This document shows positions 1 through 5,791 of a DNA stretch of 8,803 nt, in pieces. The notes under the pieces are model-generated. The model was not told where the DNA came from and did no database searches. It worked only from the letters and a program-made list of their open reading frames with translations. The stretch's first letter is position 1; each line of letters opens with the position of its first letter. The position numbers and the translations under genes were made by a program. This DNA comes from Pseudomonadota bacterium (GTDB lineage: Bacteria > Pseudomonadota > Alphaproteobacteria > Rhizobiales > Devosiaceae). The stretch is taken from NCBI GenBank assembly GCA_023436745.1, contig JAEZHZ010000245.1, positions 1 to 8,803 on the forward strand, in the 5' to 3' direction.

Positions 1-165
1 GTAGGCGCCACGAATCTTGAACGAGAACACCGGCTGCAGGTCTTCGCGCTTGAGCAGGATCTCGGCCCCGAGCCTGCCCGACAAGAGCTCCATGCGCTCG
101 AGCGGGGTCTCCTCGGCCACCTCGTAGACCGAGGACGTAAGGATGCGGCGGACATAGTCCTGCAT
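1..165 (-). CDS. ilvA: Threonine ammonia-lyase (threonine dehydratase), N-terminal 55 residues, cut by window edge
   Basis: This gene lies on the minus strand and runs off the left edge, so only the first 55 residues are visible. They begin MQDYVRRILTSSVYEVAEET and include the signature QPVFSFKIRGAY, in which Lys50 is the expected Schiff-base lysine for pyridoxal phosphate. In E. coli IlvA the corresponding stretch is very similar (VYEAAQVTPL, then KREDRQPVHSFKLRGAY). The family deaminates threonine to 2-oxobutanoate, the first committed step of isoleucine synthesis, in the cytoplasm. The start codon at 165 is preceded by a good GGAGG six bases upstream. Whether the C-terminal ACT-like regulatory domain of the biosynthetic enzyme is present cannot be seen, so a catabolic or shorter variant is not excluded. 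The gene is divergent from the UPF0060 gene. Confidence 0.9.
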   Translation of the reverse strand, partial: MQDYVRRILTSSVYEVAEETPLERMELLSGRLGAEILLKREDLQPVFSFKIRGAY

Positions 166-211
166 GGCGGCCTCCGGAAAGAAAGCGGCAAGGACGCCCC
201 GCCGACGCGAT

Positions 212-217
212 TGTCAA
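212..217 (-). promoter_or_regulatory. Candidate -35 element for ilvA
   Basis: The minus strand reads TTGACA, a perfect sigma-70 -35 hexamer, 46 bases upstream of the ilvA start. No convincing -10 hexamer is found 16 to 18 bases downstream, so this rests on the -35 match and its position in the 93-base divergent gap alone. Confidence 0.3.
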
Positions 218-258
218 GTTCCACCTGACCGGGCGCACGCAACATGCTAGGCGAGGTC

Positions 259-591
259 ATGCCCGTTGCATCCACCGCGCTGGTCTACGTCCTTGCGGCC
301 CTTGCCGAGATCGGGGGGTGCTTCGCCTTCTGGGCCTGGCTCCGGCTCGGGCAGTCGCCCCTGTGGGTGCTGGCGGGCATGGCCTTGCTGGCCGGTTTCG
401 CCTTTCTGCTGACCCTTGCGCCGGCGGGCGCGGCGGGCCGTGCCTATGCCGCCTATGGGGGCGTCTACGTCGCCTCCTCCCTGCTGTGGCTGACGGTGGT
501 CGAGCGGCAGTTACCCGACCGGTGGGACCTGATCGGTGGCCTGATCGTCATCGGCGGCGCGGCCGTGATCCTGTTCGGCCCGCGCAGCTAG
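259..591 (+). CDS. UPF0060 / YnfA-family small inner-membrane protein
   Basis: A 110-residue, four-helix membrane protein of the UPF0060 (YnfA) family, distantly related to small multidrug resistance and drug/metabolite transporters. Helices lie at about 6-27, 34-54, 63-81 and 89-107. Family hallmarks are the acidic residue in helix 1 (AEIGGCF, Glu17), the glycine/tyrosine-rich GRAYAAYGGVYVA at 60-72 and the DRWDLIG segment opening helix 4; E. coli YnfA aligns throughout. The transported substrate is not firmly known, and export of cations or drugs is inferred only from superfamily membership. The ATG at 259 was chosen because it gives the usual family length (108 in E. coli) and has an AGGCGAGG just upstream. 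An in-frame ATG at 244 would add five residues but lacks a ribosome site. The gene stands alone between ilvA and the MFS exporter, which are not obviously related to it. Confidence 0.88.
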   Translation: MPVASTALVYVLAALAEIGGCFAFWAWLRLGQSPLWVLAGMALLAGFAFLLTLAPAGAAGRAYAAYGGVYVASSLLWLTVVERQLPDRWDLIGGLIVIGGAAVILFGPRS

Positions 592-601
592 AAGGTGCAG
601 C

Positions 602-629
602 CGGCGGGGCCGGGTGGCTTTGCCCGCCG
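602..629 (+). repeat. GC-rich inverted repeat after the UPF0060 gene; possible weak terminator
   Basis: CGGCGGG (602-608) and CCCGCCG (623-629) form a perfect 7-bp stem around a 14-base loop, starting 11 bases after the UPF0060 stop. There is no following T-tract, so an intrinsic terminator is only a possibility. The rest of the 140-base gap before the MFS gene holds a short direct repeat (TGACA at 641-645 and 651-655) and no clear promoter. Confidence 0.3.
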
Positions 630-718
630 AAAGGGATTAGTGACACGTTGTGACAGCAGCTTCGACGACGCTCCTGACGGGCGCCGCCGAACCGGCCGCC
701 CGGTTTGCCCGGTGCCAT

Positions 719-724
719 GAGAGG
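719..724 (+). promoter_or_regulatory. Ribosome binding site fixing the MFS start
   Basis: GAGAGG ends seven bases before the ATG at 732. It decides against the in-frame ATGs at 705 and 717, which lack such a site and would add residues with no match to the family. Confidence 0.7.
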
Positions 725-731
725 CGCACAT

Positions 732-2213
732 ATGTCGACTCCGACCACCCCCGCCGCCCCCGATCCGCGTCGCTGGATCGCCCTCGCGGTGCTGCTCATC
801 GCCAATTTCATGAACCTGGTGGACGTGACGATCGTCAACGTCGCCCTGCCGTCGATGCGCGATGGGCTTGGGGCCAGCGACGCCCAGATCGAATGGGTGG
901 TCGCCGCCTATATCCTGGCCTTTGCGCTCGGCCTCCTGCCGTTCGGACGGCTCGGGGACATCATCGGGCGCAGCAGGATGTTCATGTGGGGCATGGTGGC
1001 CTTCACCGGCGCCTCGGCCCTGTGTGGGCTGTCTCCAAGTATCGAATTCCTGATCGGCGCCCGCGTGCTGCAGGGGCTCGGCGGGGCGATGATGGCGCCG
1101 CAGGTGCTCGCCATCGCCACGGTCAGCTTCCCGCCCGAAGAGCGTGGCCAGGCCTTCTCCCTGTTCGGCCTCACCGCGGGCCTCGCTTCGGTCTGCGGGC
1201 CGATCCTGGGCGGTATCCTCATCGAGGCGCAGCTGTTCGGGCTCGACTGGCAGCCGATCTTCCTCGTCAACGTGCCGATCGGCATCGCCGCCCTGGTCGC
1301 CGGCTGGTTCCTGATCCCGCGCCTGCCCGGTCACCCGGCGCTCAGCAACGATTTCGTGGGCATCGCCCTCAGCGCCATCGGGCTCGTGCTCGTCGTGTTC
1401 CCCATCATCGAGGGTCGCGCCTATGGCTGGCCGCTCTGGGCCTTCGCCATGCTGGCGGTGGGGGTCGTGTTCCTCGCTGCATTCGTCGTGTGGACGGGCC
1501 GCCGCGCCCGCCAGGACCTGCCACAGCTGCTCAACCACGATCTCATCACCAATCGCGACTTCATGTTCGGGGCGATGGTAATCACCATCTTCGCTTCCGG
1601 CATCCCCGGCATGTTCATGGTGATCTCGCTGCTGCTGCAGGCCGGGTTCGACTTCACGCCGCTGCAGTCGGGCCTCACCAACCTGCCGTTCTCGATCGGG
1701 GTGCTGATCGCATCGTTCATCGCCGGTCGTTTCGGCGCCAGCTACCTGCGGAGCCGCCTCGCCACCGCGGCGACCCTGCTCACCATCGGCATCGGCGCCC
1801 TGCATTTCGTGATTGCCGGCGTCACCGACGTGATCGATCCGTGGTGGTTCCTGCCGCCGCTGCTGGTCGCCGGGATCGGGCTCGGGCTCGGCTTTTCATC
1901 GCTGTTCCAGCTGGTGCTGCGCAACGTGCCGCCGCGCGATGCCGGCGCCGGCTCGGGCGCGCTGCAGGCCTTCCAGCAGGTGGGTGGCGCGGTCGGCGTG
2001 GCGCTGGTCGGGCAGATCTTCTTCACCCGGCTCACCAGCGACTTCGCCGCCGGCTCCGGCCCGCACGCCGCCTTTGCCGACGCCACTGCGCTGGCCCTGT
2101 GGTACCAGGTGGTCAGCTTCGCGCTCGTGCTGCTGCTGGTCCCCTTCTTCCGCGCCGGACGCGGTGAGGGGCAGGGCCGCCCATCGGCGGCCCCGATCGC
2201 TGTGGAAGCCTAG
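732..2213 (+). CDS. DHA2-family (EmrB/QacA type) MFS drug:H+ antiporter
   Basis: A 493-residue inner-membrane exporter of the 14-helix DHA2 branch of the major facilitator superfamily, which pumps hydrophobic or cationic compounds out in exchange for protons. Helix 1 ends in the DHA2 motif LVDVTIVNVALP (about 29-40). Motif A is FGRLGDIIGRSRMF (71-84), motif B is RVLQGLGGAMMAP (111-123) and the antiporter motif C is GLASVCGPILGG (150-161). A further diagnostic stretch is FLVNVPIGI (177-185). About fourteen hydrophobic segments can be counted, and the length is normal for the family. There is no EmrA-type periplasmic adaptor or adjacent TetR/MarR regulator in this window, so the substrate cannot be inferred from context. 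It ends four bases from the convergent aldo/keto reductase. The family is certain and the substrate unknown. Confidence 0.92.
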   Translation: MSTPTTPAAPDPRRWIALAVLLIANFMNLVDVTIVNVALPSMRDGLGASDAQIEWVVAAYILAFALGLLPFGRLGDIIGRSRMFMWGMVAFTGASALCGLSPSIEFLIGARVLQGLGGAMMAPQVLAIATVSFPPEERGQAFSLFGLTAGLASVCGPILGGILIEAQLFGLDWQPIFLVNVPIGIAALVAGWFLIPRLPGHPALSNDFVGIALSAIGLVLVVFPIIEGRAYGWPLWAFAMLAVGVVFLAAFVVWTGRRARQDLPQLLNHDLITNRDFMFGAMVITIFASGIPGMFMVISLLLQAGFDFTPLQSGLTNLPFSIGVLIASFIAGRFGASYLRSRLATAATLLTIGIGALHFVIAGVTDVIDPWWFLPPLLVAGIGLGLGFSSLFQLVLRNVPPRDAGAGSGALQAFQQVGGAVGVALVGQIFFTRLTSDFAAGSGPHAAFADATALALWYQVVSFALVLLLVPFFRAGRGEGQGRPSAAPIAVEA

Positions 2214-2221
2214 GGCCCTAG
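2210..2221. repeat. 12-bp perfect palindrome containing both convergent stop codons
   Basis: CTAGGGCCCTAG is a perfect palindrome. The TAG at 2211-2213 stops the MFS gene and the CTA at 2218-2220 is the TAG stop of the opposing reductase. No T-tract follows on either strand, so it is not a classical terminator; it may simply reflect two identical stop codons flanking GGCC. Confidence 0.6.
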
Positions 2222-3255
2222 CGGAGCCAGCCGCTCGGGCGTGGCTGCAGTTCCATTTGCCCGTCGGCGGTGACGCGGTCGATCTCGGCAATCTCGTCCG
2301 CGCTCAGCGCGAGGTTGTTGAGCACGCCGAGATTATCCTTGAGCTGGTCGAGCGTGCGCACCCCGATCAGCGCCGAAGTCATCTCCGGGCGCCGCAGCAC
2401 CCAGGCCAGCGCCAGCTGCACCAGCGACTGGCCGCGCCGCCGGGCGATCTCCCCGAGCCGGTCGACGGCTTCGAGCACGCGCGGCTCGATATGGCTCGCC
2501 CGCAGCGATCCGTTCGGGTTGGCGCCGCGCGTACCTTCCTTGTCGCCGGACGAGTACTTGCCCGACAGCACCCCCTGCGCCAGCGGCGAGAAGGCGATGA
2601 TGCCGATGCCCAGTTCGCCGCAGGCATCGATGGTATGGTCGTTCTCGATCCAGCGGTTGAGCACCGAATAGCTCGGCTGGTGGATGGTCGTCGCCACCCC
2701 CATTTCCCTGAGGATCCGGTGCGCCTCGCGCGTTTCCTTCTCGGGATAGGAGGAGATGCCGACGTAGAGCGCCTTGCCGGACTTCACCGCATGCGCCAGC
2801 GCGCCCATGGTCTCCTCGAGCGGCGTCTCGGGGTCGAAGCGGTGCGAATAGAAGATGTCGACATAGTCGAGCCCCATGCGTCGCAGCGACTGGTCGAGGC
2901 TCGCGAGCAGGTACTTGCGGCTCCCCCATTCGCCATAGGGTCCTGGCCACATGTTGTAGCCGGCCTTGGTCGAGATGATCAGCTCGTCCCGATAGGGGCG
3001 GAAGTCGCGCGCCAGCACCGTGCCGAACAGTTCTTCCGAGGATCCGGCCGGCGGGCCGTAATTGTTGGCGAGGTCGAAATGCGTGATGCCCTGGTCGAAG
3101 GCATAGCCCAGGATTTCCATCGCCGAAGGATAGTCGCGCGTGCCGCCGAAGTTCTGCCACAGCCCGAGGCTCACCACCGGCAGCTTCAGCCCGGAATGGC
3201 CGGAGCGGCGGTACTGCATGGTGTCATAGCGCGCCGTATCGGCCCGATAGGTCAT
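2218..3255 (-). CDS. YghZ-type aldo/keto reductase (L-glyceraldehyde 3-phosphate reductase family)
   Basis: A 345-residue cytoplasmic aldo/keto reductase (AKR14-like) closely resembling E. coli YghZ/Gpr. Shared stretches include LPVVSLGLWQNFG near 25-37, ITHFDLANNYGPP (57-69), ELIISTKAGYNMWPGPYG (91-108), YVDIFYSHR (131-139) and GKALYVGISSY (160-170). The AKR catalytic tetrad is present as Asp61, Tyr66, Lys97 and His138, and the C-terminal LIGVRTLDQLKDN (296-308) is the usual NADPH phosphate-binding region. YghZ reduces L-glyceraldehyde 3-phosphate to L-glycerol 3-phosphate and can detoxify methylglyoxal; that this copy does the same is inference from similarity. The ATG at 3255 has a GGGAGG nine bases upstream. 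A 42-residue longer frame would run across the divergent promoter and was rejected. The gene is divergent from trhO and converges with the MFS exporter. Confidence 0.92.
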   Translation of the reverse strand: MTYRADTARYDTMQYRRSGHSGLKLPVVSLGLWQNFGGTRDYPSAMEILGYAFDQGITHFDLANNYGPPAGSSEELFGTVLARDFRPYRDELIISTKAGYNMWPGPYGEWGSRKYLLASLDQSLRRMGLDYVDIFYSHRFDPETPLEETMGALAHAVKSGKALYVGISSYPEKETREAHRILREMGVATTIHQPSYSVLNRWIENDHTIDACGELGIGIIAFSPLAQGVLSGKYSSGDKEGTRGANPNGSLRASHIEPRVLEAVDRLGEIARRRGQSLVQLALAWVLRRPEMTSALIGVRTLDQLKDNLGVLNNLALSADEIAEIDRVTADGQMELQPRPSGWLR

Positions 3256-3285
3256 GGCGAAGGTCCTCCCGATGATGTGCGGAGC

Positions 3286-3311
3286 GGCTGCCCGTGACGA
3301 CGGGTGCAGCC
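3286..3311. repeat. Bulged hairpin/dyad in the reductase-trhO divergent gap
   Basis: GGCTG-CCCGT (3286-3295) pairs with ACGGG-TG-CAGCC (3300-3311), leaving a 4-base loop and a 2-base bulge. It sits between the divergent starts and would bury a GTG at 3294, which is the longest possible trhO start. It could be an operator, a 5' leader hairpin, or chance in GC-rich DNA. Confidence 0.35.
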
Positions 3312-3317
3312 GGTGAT

Positions 3318-4367
3318 ATGAGCGGGCCGATGAGCCCGTATCCCGAAGTCGCCGACACTGTGCCCCAAGCCGATCAGCCATACAAGGTGATGGCGATCTA
3401 CAAGTTCGCCGCCCTGCCTGAAGCCGAGGCCATCCGCCCGGATCTGGCGAAGTTCTGCTGCAGCCACGGCATCAAGGGCACGCTGATCCTGGCGCCCGAG
3501 GGCATTAACGGCACCGTCGCCGGCACTCCCGGTGCCATCGACGCCCTGGCGGCGTGGCTGCTCAAGGGTCCGGTCTTCGCCGGCCGGCTCGCGGGCGCCG
3601 AGGTCAAGTATTCCCGTGCAGCGACAATGCCCTTCCTCAGGATGAAGGTCCGCCTCAAGCCCGAGATCGTCACGCTCCGCGCTCCCGAAGCCAACCCCTC
3701 CGAGCGTGTCGGCACCTATGTCGAGCCCCGCGACTGGAACCGGCTGATCGAGCGCAACGACGTCGTTCTGGTCGATACCCGCAATCGCTACGAGGTGGGT
3801 CTCGGCACCTTCCAGCGTGCGGTGGATCCCGGCACCGACACTTTCGTCGAGTTCAAGGACTACGTCGCCGGGAACCTCGATCCGGCCCGGAACCGCAAGG
3901 TCGCGATGTTCTGCACCGGCGGCATCCGCTGCGAGAAGGCGTCCAGCTACCTGCTGAGCCAGGGCTTCGAGGAGGTGTTCCACCTCAAGGGCGGCATCCT
4001 TGCCTATCTCGAGCAGGTGCCGGAGGAAGAAAGCCGCTTCTCGGGCGAGTGCTTCGTCTTCGACGAGCGCGTCTCGGTCGGCCATGGGCTGGTCGAGGGT
4101 GACGCGACGCTATGCCGGGCCTGTCGGCATCCGCTGACAGCGGGTGACCGCGCCAGCGCGGACTATGTCGAGGGCATCAGCTGCCCGCATTGCCACGGTG
4201 ATACCGACAAGCATGCCGCCGCCGCCGAGCGGCAGAAGCAGATGGATCTGGGCCGCCAGAAAGGCGTGGCGCATCTGGGCGACGAGGCGGCAAGGATTGC
4301 GGCCGAGCGCAAGGCCGCCAAGCGGGCACAGGCGGAGGCCTCGCGGAAGCGGAACAAGGCGGGCTAG
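3318..4367 (+). CDS. trhO: tRNA uridine(34) hydroxylase (rhodanese-domain TrhO/YceA)
   Basis: A 349-residue cytoplasmic enzyme of the TrhO (YceA) family, which uses O2 to hydroxylate wobble uridine 34 of tRNA to 5-hydroxyuridine, the precursor of cmo5U/mcmo5U. The N-terminal acylphosphatase-like domain (about 22-120) carries ILAPEGINGTVAG (57-69) and MPFLRMKVR (104-112). A central rhodanese domain (about 135-235) has LVDTRNRYE and the catalytic loop FCTGGIRCEK (198-207) with active Cys199. The C-terminus has a four-cysteine, probably zinc-binding, site (Cys266, 269, 289, 292) and a basic tail rich in Ala, Arg and Lys. The start is uncertain. ATG 3318 and ATG 3330 have weak ribosome sites, while a GTG at 3294 has a GGAG nine bases upstream but lies inside a hairpin and gives an unusually long N-terminus. 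It converges on the LytTR gene with a 2-base gap. Confidence 0.93.
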   Translation: MSGPMSPYPEVADTVPQADQPYKVMAIYKFAALPEAEAIRPDLAKFCCSHGIKGTLILAPEGINGTVAGTPGAIDALAAWLLKGPVFAGRLAGAEVKYSRAATMPFLRMKVRLKPEIVTLRAPEANPSERVGTYVEPRDWNRLIERNDVVLVDTRNRYEVGLGTFQRAVDPGTDTFVEFKDYVAGNLDPARNRKVAMFCTGGIRCEKASSYLLSQGFEEVFHLKGGILAYLEQVPEEESRFSGECFVFDERVSVGHGLVEGDATLCRACRHPLTAGDRASADYVEGISCPHCHGDTDKHAAAAERQKQMDLGRQKGVAHLGDEAARIAAERKAAKRAQAEASRKRNKAG

Positions 4368-4369
4368 CC

Positions 4370-5143
4370 TTAGAGCAGTCCCGCAGCTTTAGCCGCGTCC
4401 CGAAAGCTGCGGCTGACTGGCACGATCGCGCCGTCTTCGAGTTCCAGCACAGGCTTGCCGGCCTGGCGGCTGGACCGACGAACGGCGTCAAGCGCAACCC
4501 AGTGCGAGCGGTGTACCTGAAGCCCCTTTACCGGTGCGGTTTCCCTGATCGCATCGGAGAGGCGCAGCAGGAGCAGGCTCTTGCCCTTTTCGGTGCTGAC
4601 TTCGACATAGTGGTCAGTAACTTCGAGATGGAGCAGGCGCCCCCGCTTGGGCAACGGCAGACGGGCAAGCAGATCCGGCATCCTGGGCTCAGCTATCGGC
4701 TGTGGTGCCAAGCGTGCCTTGACGACGACGATCAGGGTCACCAGGGCAAGGCTTACGGCAAAGGCATAGAACCAGAGCGTCAGCGGATTGGGCGCGCTCG
4801 CCGGTTCGGCAATCCAGGTGGCAATGATGACGATGGCACCGGTGGGCACCGACGCCGCCAGCGCACCGAGCAGGATGCGCGGCGCCATTGGCATGCCGCG
4901 AGTTTCGAAAGCTGCATAGACCAGGGCGCCGGTGACCTGACCGGCCGCATAAGTGAGGACCACCACGGCGGTCCAATAAACCATGCGCGTCGCAGGATCA
5001 TAATCGAGCGTTCCGAACGGGCCCGAAATCGCCAGCAGCACGATGGCAATGGCCATGGCCGGGAGCCGCACAGGTGAGGTGTAAATCGCCTGGATTTCAC
5101 GCAGCGCAGAATGCAGAAACCGCCTTTTCAAGTCACCAGACAT
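4370..5143 (-). CDS. Membrane-anchored LytTR-domain transcriptional regulator
   Basis: A 257-residue protein with four predicted membrane helices at about 24-46, 54-79, 87-110 and 122-143, then a linker and a C-terminal LytTR DNA-binding domain (about 166-257). LytTR hallmarks are RGRLLHLEVTDHYVEVST (167-184), VHRSHWVALDAV (210-221) and IVPVSRSFRDA (240-250). Proteins of this layout lack a receiver domain, so they probably act directly from the membrane, binding DNA as LytTR proteins do. The N-terminal LREIQAIYTSPVRLPAM followed by SGPFGT is typical of the alphaproteobacterial type as I recall it. ATG 5143 was preferred to ATG 5179 (12 residues more) because the protein core begins there; neither has a good ribosome site. 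The open frame continues upstream only as antisense of the neighbours. It is divergent from the DUF2306 gene, which may be its target or partner. Confidence 0.88.
   Translation of the reverse strand: MSGDLKRRFLHSALREIQAIYTSPVRLPAMAIAIVLLAISGPFGTLDYDPATRMVYWTAVVVLTYAAGQVTGALVYAAFETRGMPMAPRILLGALAASVPTGAIVIIATWIAEPASAPNPLTLWFYAFAVSLALVTLIVVVKARLAPQPIAEPRMPDLLARLPLPKRGRLLHLEVTDHYVEVSTEKGKSLLLLRLSDAIRETAPVKGLQVHRSHWVALDAVRRSSRQAGKPVLELEDGAIVPVSRSFRDAAKAAGLL
4381..4412. repeat. Perfect 10-bp inverted repeat at the trhO/LytTR convergent end; possible transcription barrier
   Basis: CCGCAGCTTT (4381-4390) and AAAGCTGCGG (4403-4412) are exact reverse complements separated by 12 bases. It begins 13 bases after the trhO stop and lies inside the last codons of the LytTR gene. 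Neither strand has a T-tract after it, so a Rho-independent terminator is not shown. The position fits a hairpin protecting the trhO mRNA end. Confidence 0.45.
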
Positions 5144-5144
5144 C

Positions 5145-5177
5145 GGTTCACGCAGCAGGAGTTGAGCCGCGCGAACC
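5145..5177. promoter_or_regulatory. Candidate operator: inverted repeat in the LytTR/DUF2306 divergent gap
   Basis: GGTTCACGC (5145-5153) and GCGCGAACC (5169-5177) are inverted repeats matching at 8 of 9 positions, with centres 24 bp apart. It sits directly upstream of the chosen LytTR start and about 80 bases upstream of the DUF2306 start, which suits a shared control site. LytTR proteins usually bind direct rather than inverted repeats, so the link to the regulator is weak. Confidence 0.3.
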
Positions 5178-5257
5178 ATATGCGCATTGGACCGATCCAG
5201 CAAAGGCGACTTCCGCCCTATCTGTCTGCCACACTGTGATTTTCCAGAGAACCAATC

Positions 5258-5791
5258 ATGTCGCTCCAACCGCTGCTTTCCGCAGCACCCATTATCCAGC
5301 TGCATGCCTGTGCGGCAATGCTGGCCTTCTTCCTCGGGGCGGTGGTGCTGTTTCGCCGCAAGGGTGATGCGCCCCACAGAAAGCTGGGCATGAGCTGGGT
5401 GTCGCTGATGGTGATCGTGAGCCTCACCTCGTTTTTCATCTGGGAGATCCGGTTGTTTGGCCTCTTCAGTCCGATCCATGGGCTCTCTGTCCTTACGCTG
5501 GTCGGGTTGTGGCAAGCGGTGCGTTTTGCCCGCCAGCGCATGATCAAGGCGCATATGCGCACCATGCAGATGCTGTATCTGCTGGGGCTCGTTATCACCG
5601 GCTGGTTCACCTTCATGCCGGGACGTATCATGAACCGCGTAGTGTTCGGCCCCGATGGCGCCGGTCCGGTCGAAAGCGCGGTTTTTCTCGTGGCTTCGAT
5701 CGTTGCGATCAGCGGCTCGGTCTGGCTCGTGCGGCGGGCAGGCAATGGCAAGCTGCCGTTTTCTCTGCCGCGACTGACTGCCCGCAGCTAG
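5258..5791 (+). CDS. DUF2306 family membrane protein
   Basis: A 177-residue integral membrane protein that I assign to the DUF2306 family from its histidine and PGR pattern. No biochemical function is established. Five hydrophobic segments lie at about 11-32, 45-66, 70-90, 102-120 and 138-158. Histidines occur at 16 (start of helix 1), 40 (APHRKLG), 74 (SPIHGLS) and 99 (KAHMRTMQM), and PGR stands at 121-123 (FTFMPGRIMN). Such repeated membrane-edge histidines could bind metal or heme, but that is inference. The ATG at 5258 has AGAGA seven bases upstream. It is divergent from the membrane LytTR regulator, suggesting a regulator and target pair, and its stop overlaps the mbfA stop by four bases. 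Its GC content is clearly below that of its neighbours in the rows I counted. Confidence 0.82.
   Translation: MSLQPLLSAAPIIQLHACAAMLAFFLGAVVLFRRKGDAPHRKLGMSWVSLMVIVSLTSFFIWEIRLFGLFSPIHGLSVLTLVGLWQAVRFARQRMIKAHMRTMQMLYLLGLVITGWFTFMPGRIMNRVVFGPDGAGPVESAVFLVASIVAISGSVWLVRRAGNGKLPFSLPRLTARS

Noticed and set aside
641..655. Direct repeat TGACA-N5-TGACA before the MFS gene as an operator
   Set aside because: Two five-base matches in a 140-base gap are easily chance, there is no dyad symmetry, and no regulator gene is adjacent.
588..1805. A 405-codon minus-strand frame opposite the MFS gene
   Set aside because: It is composed of charged and low-complexity residues (Asp, Glu, Arg, His, Gly) typical of antisense of a GC-rich membrane protein, while the plus strand encodes a complete MFS transporter.
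1939..3297. A 452-codon plus-strand frame across the MFS end and the reductase
   Set aside because: It overlaps two well-supported genes in other frames and has no recognisable domain.
3256..3381. 42-residue N-terminal extension of the aldo/keto reductase
   Set aside because: It would overlap the trhO coding region and the divergent promoter; the ATG at 3255 has a good ribosome site and fits the family start.
3252..4085. A 277-codon minus-strand frame opposite trhO
   Set aside because: It lies antisense to the conserved catalytic parts of TrhO and shows only shadow composition.
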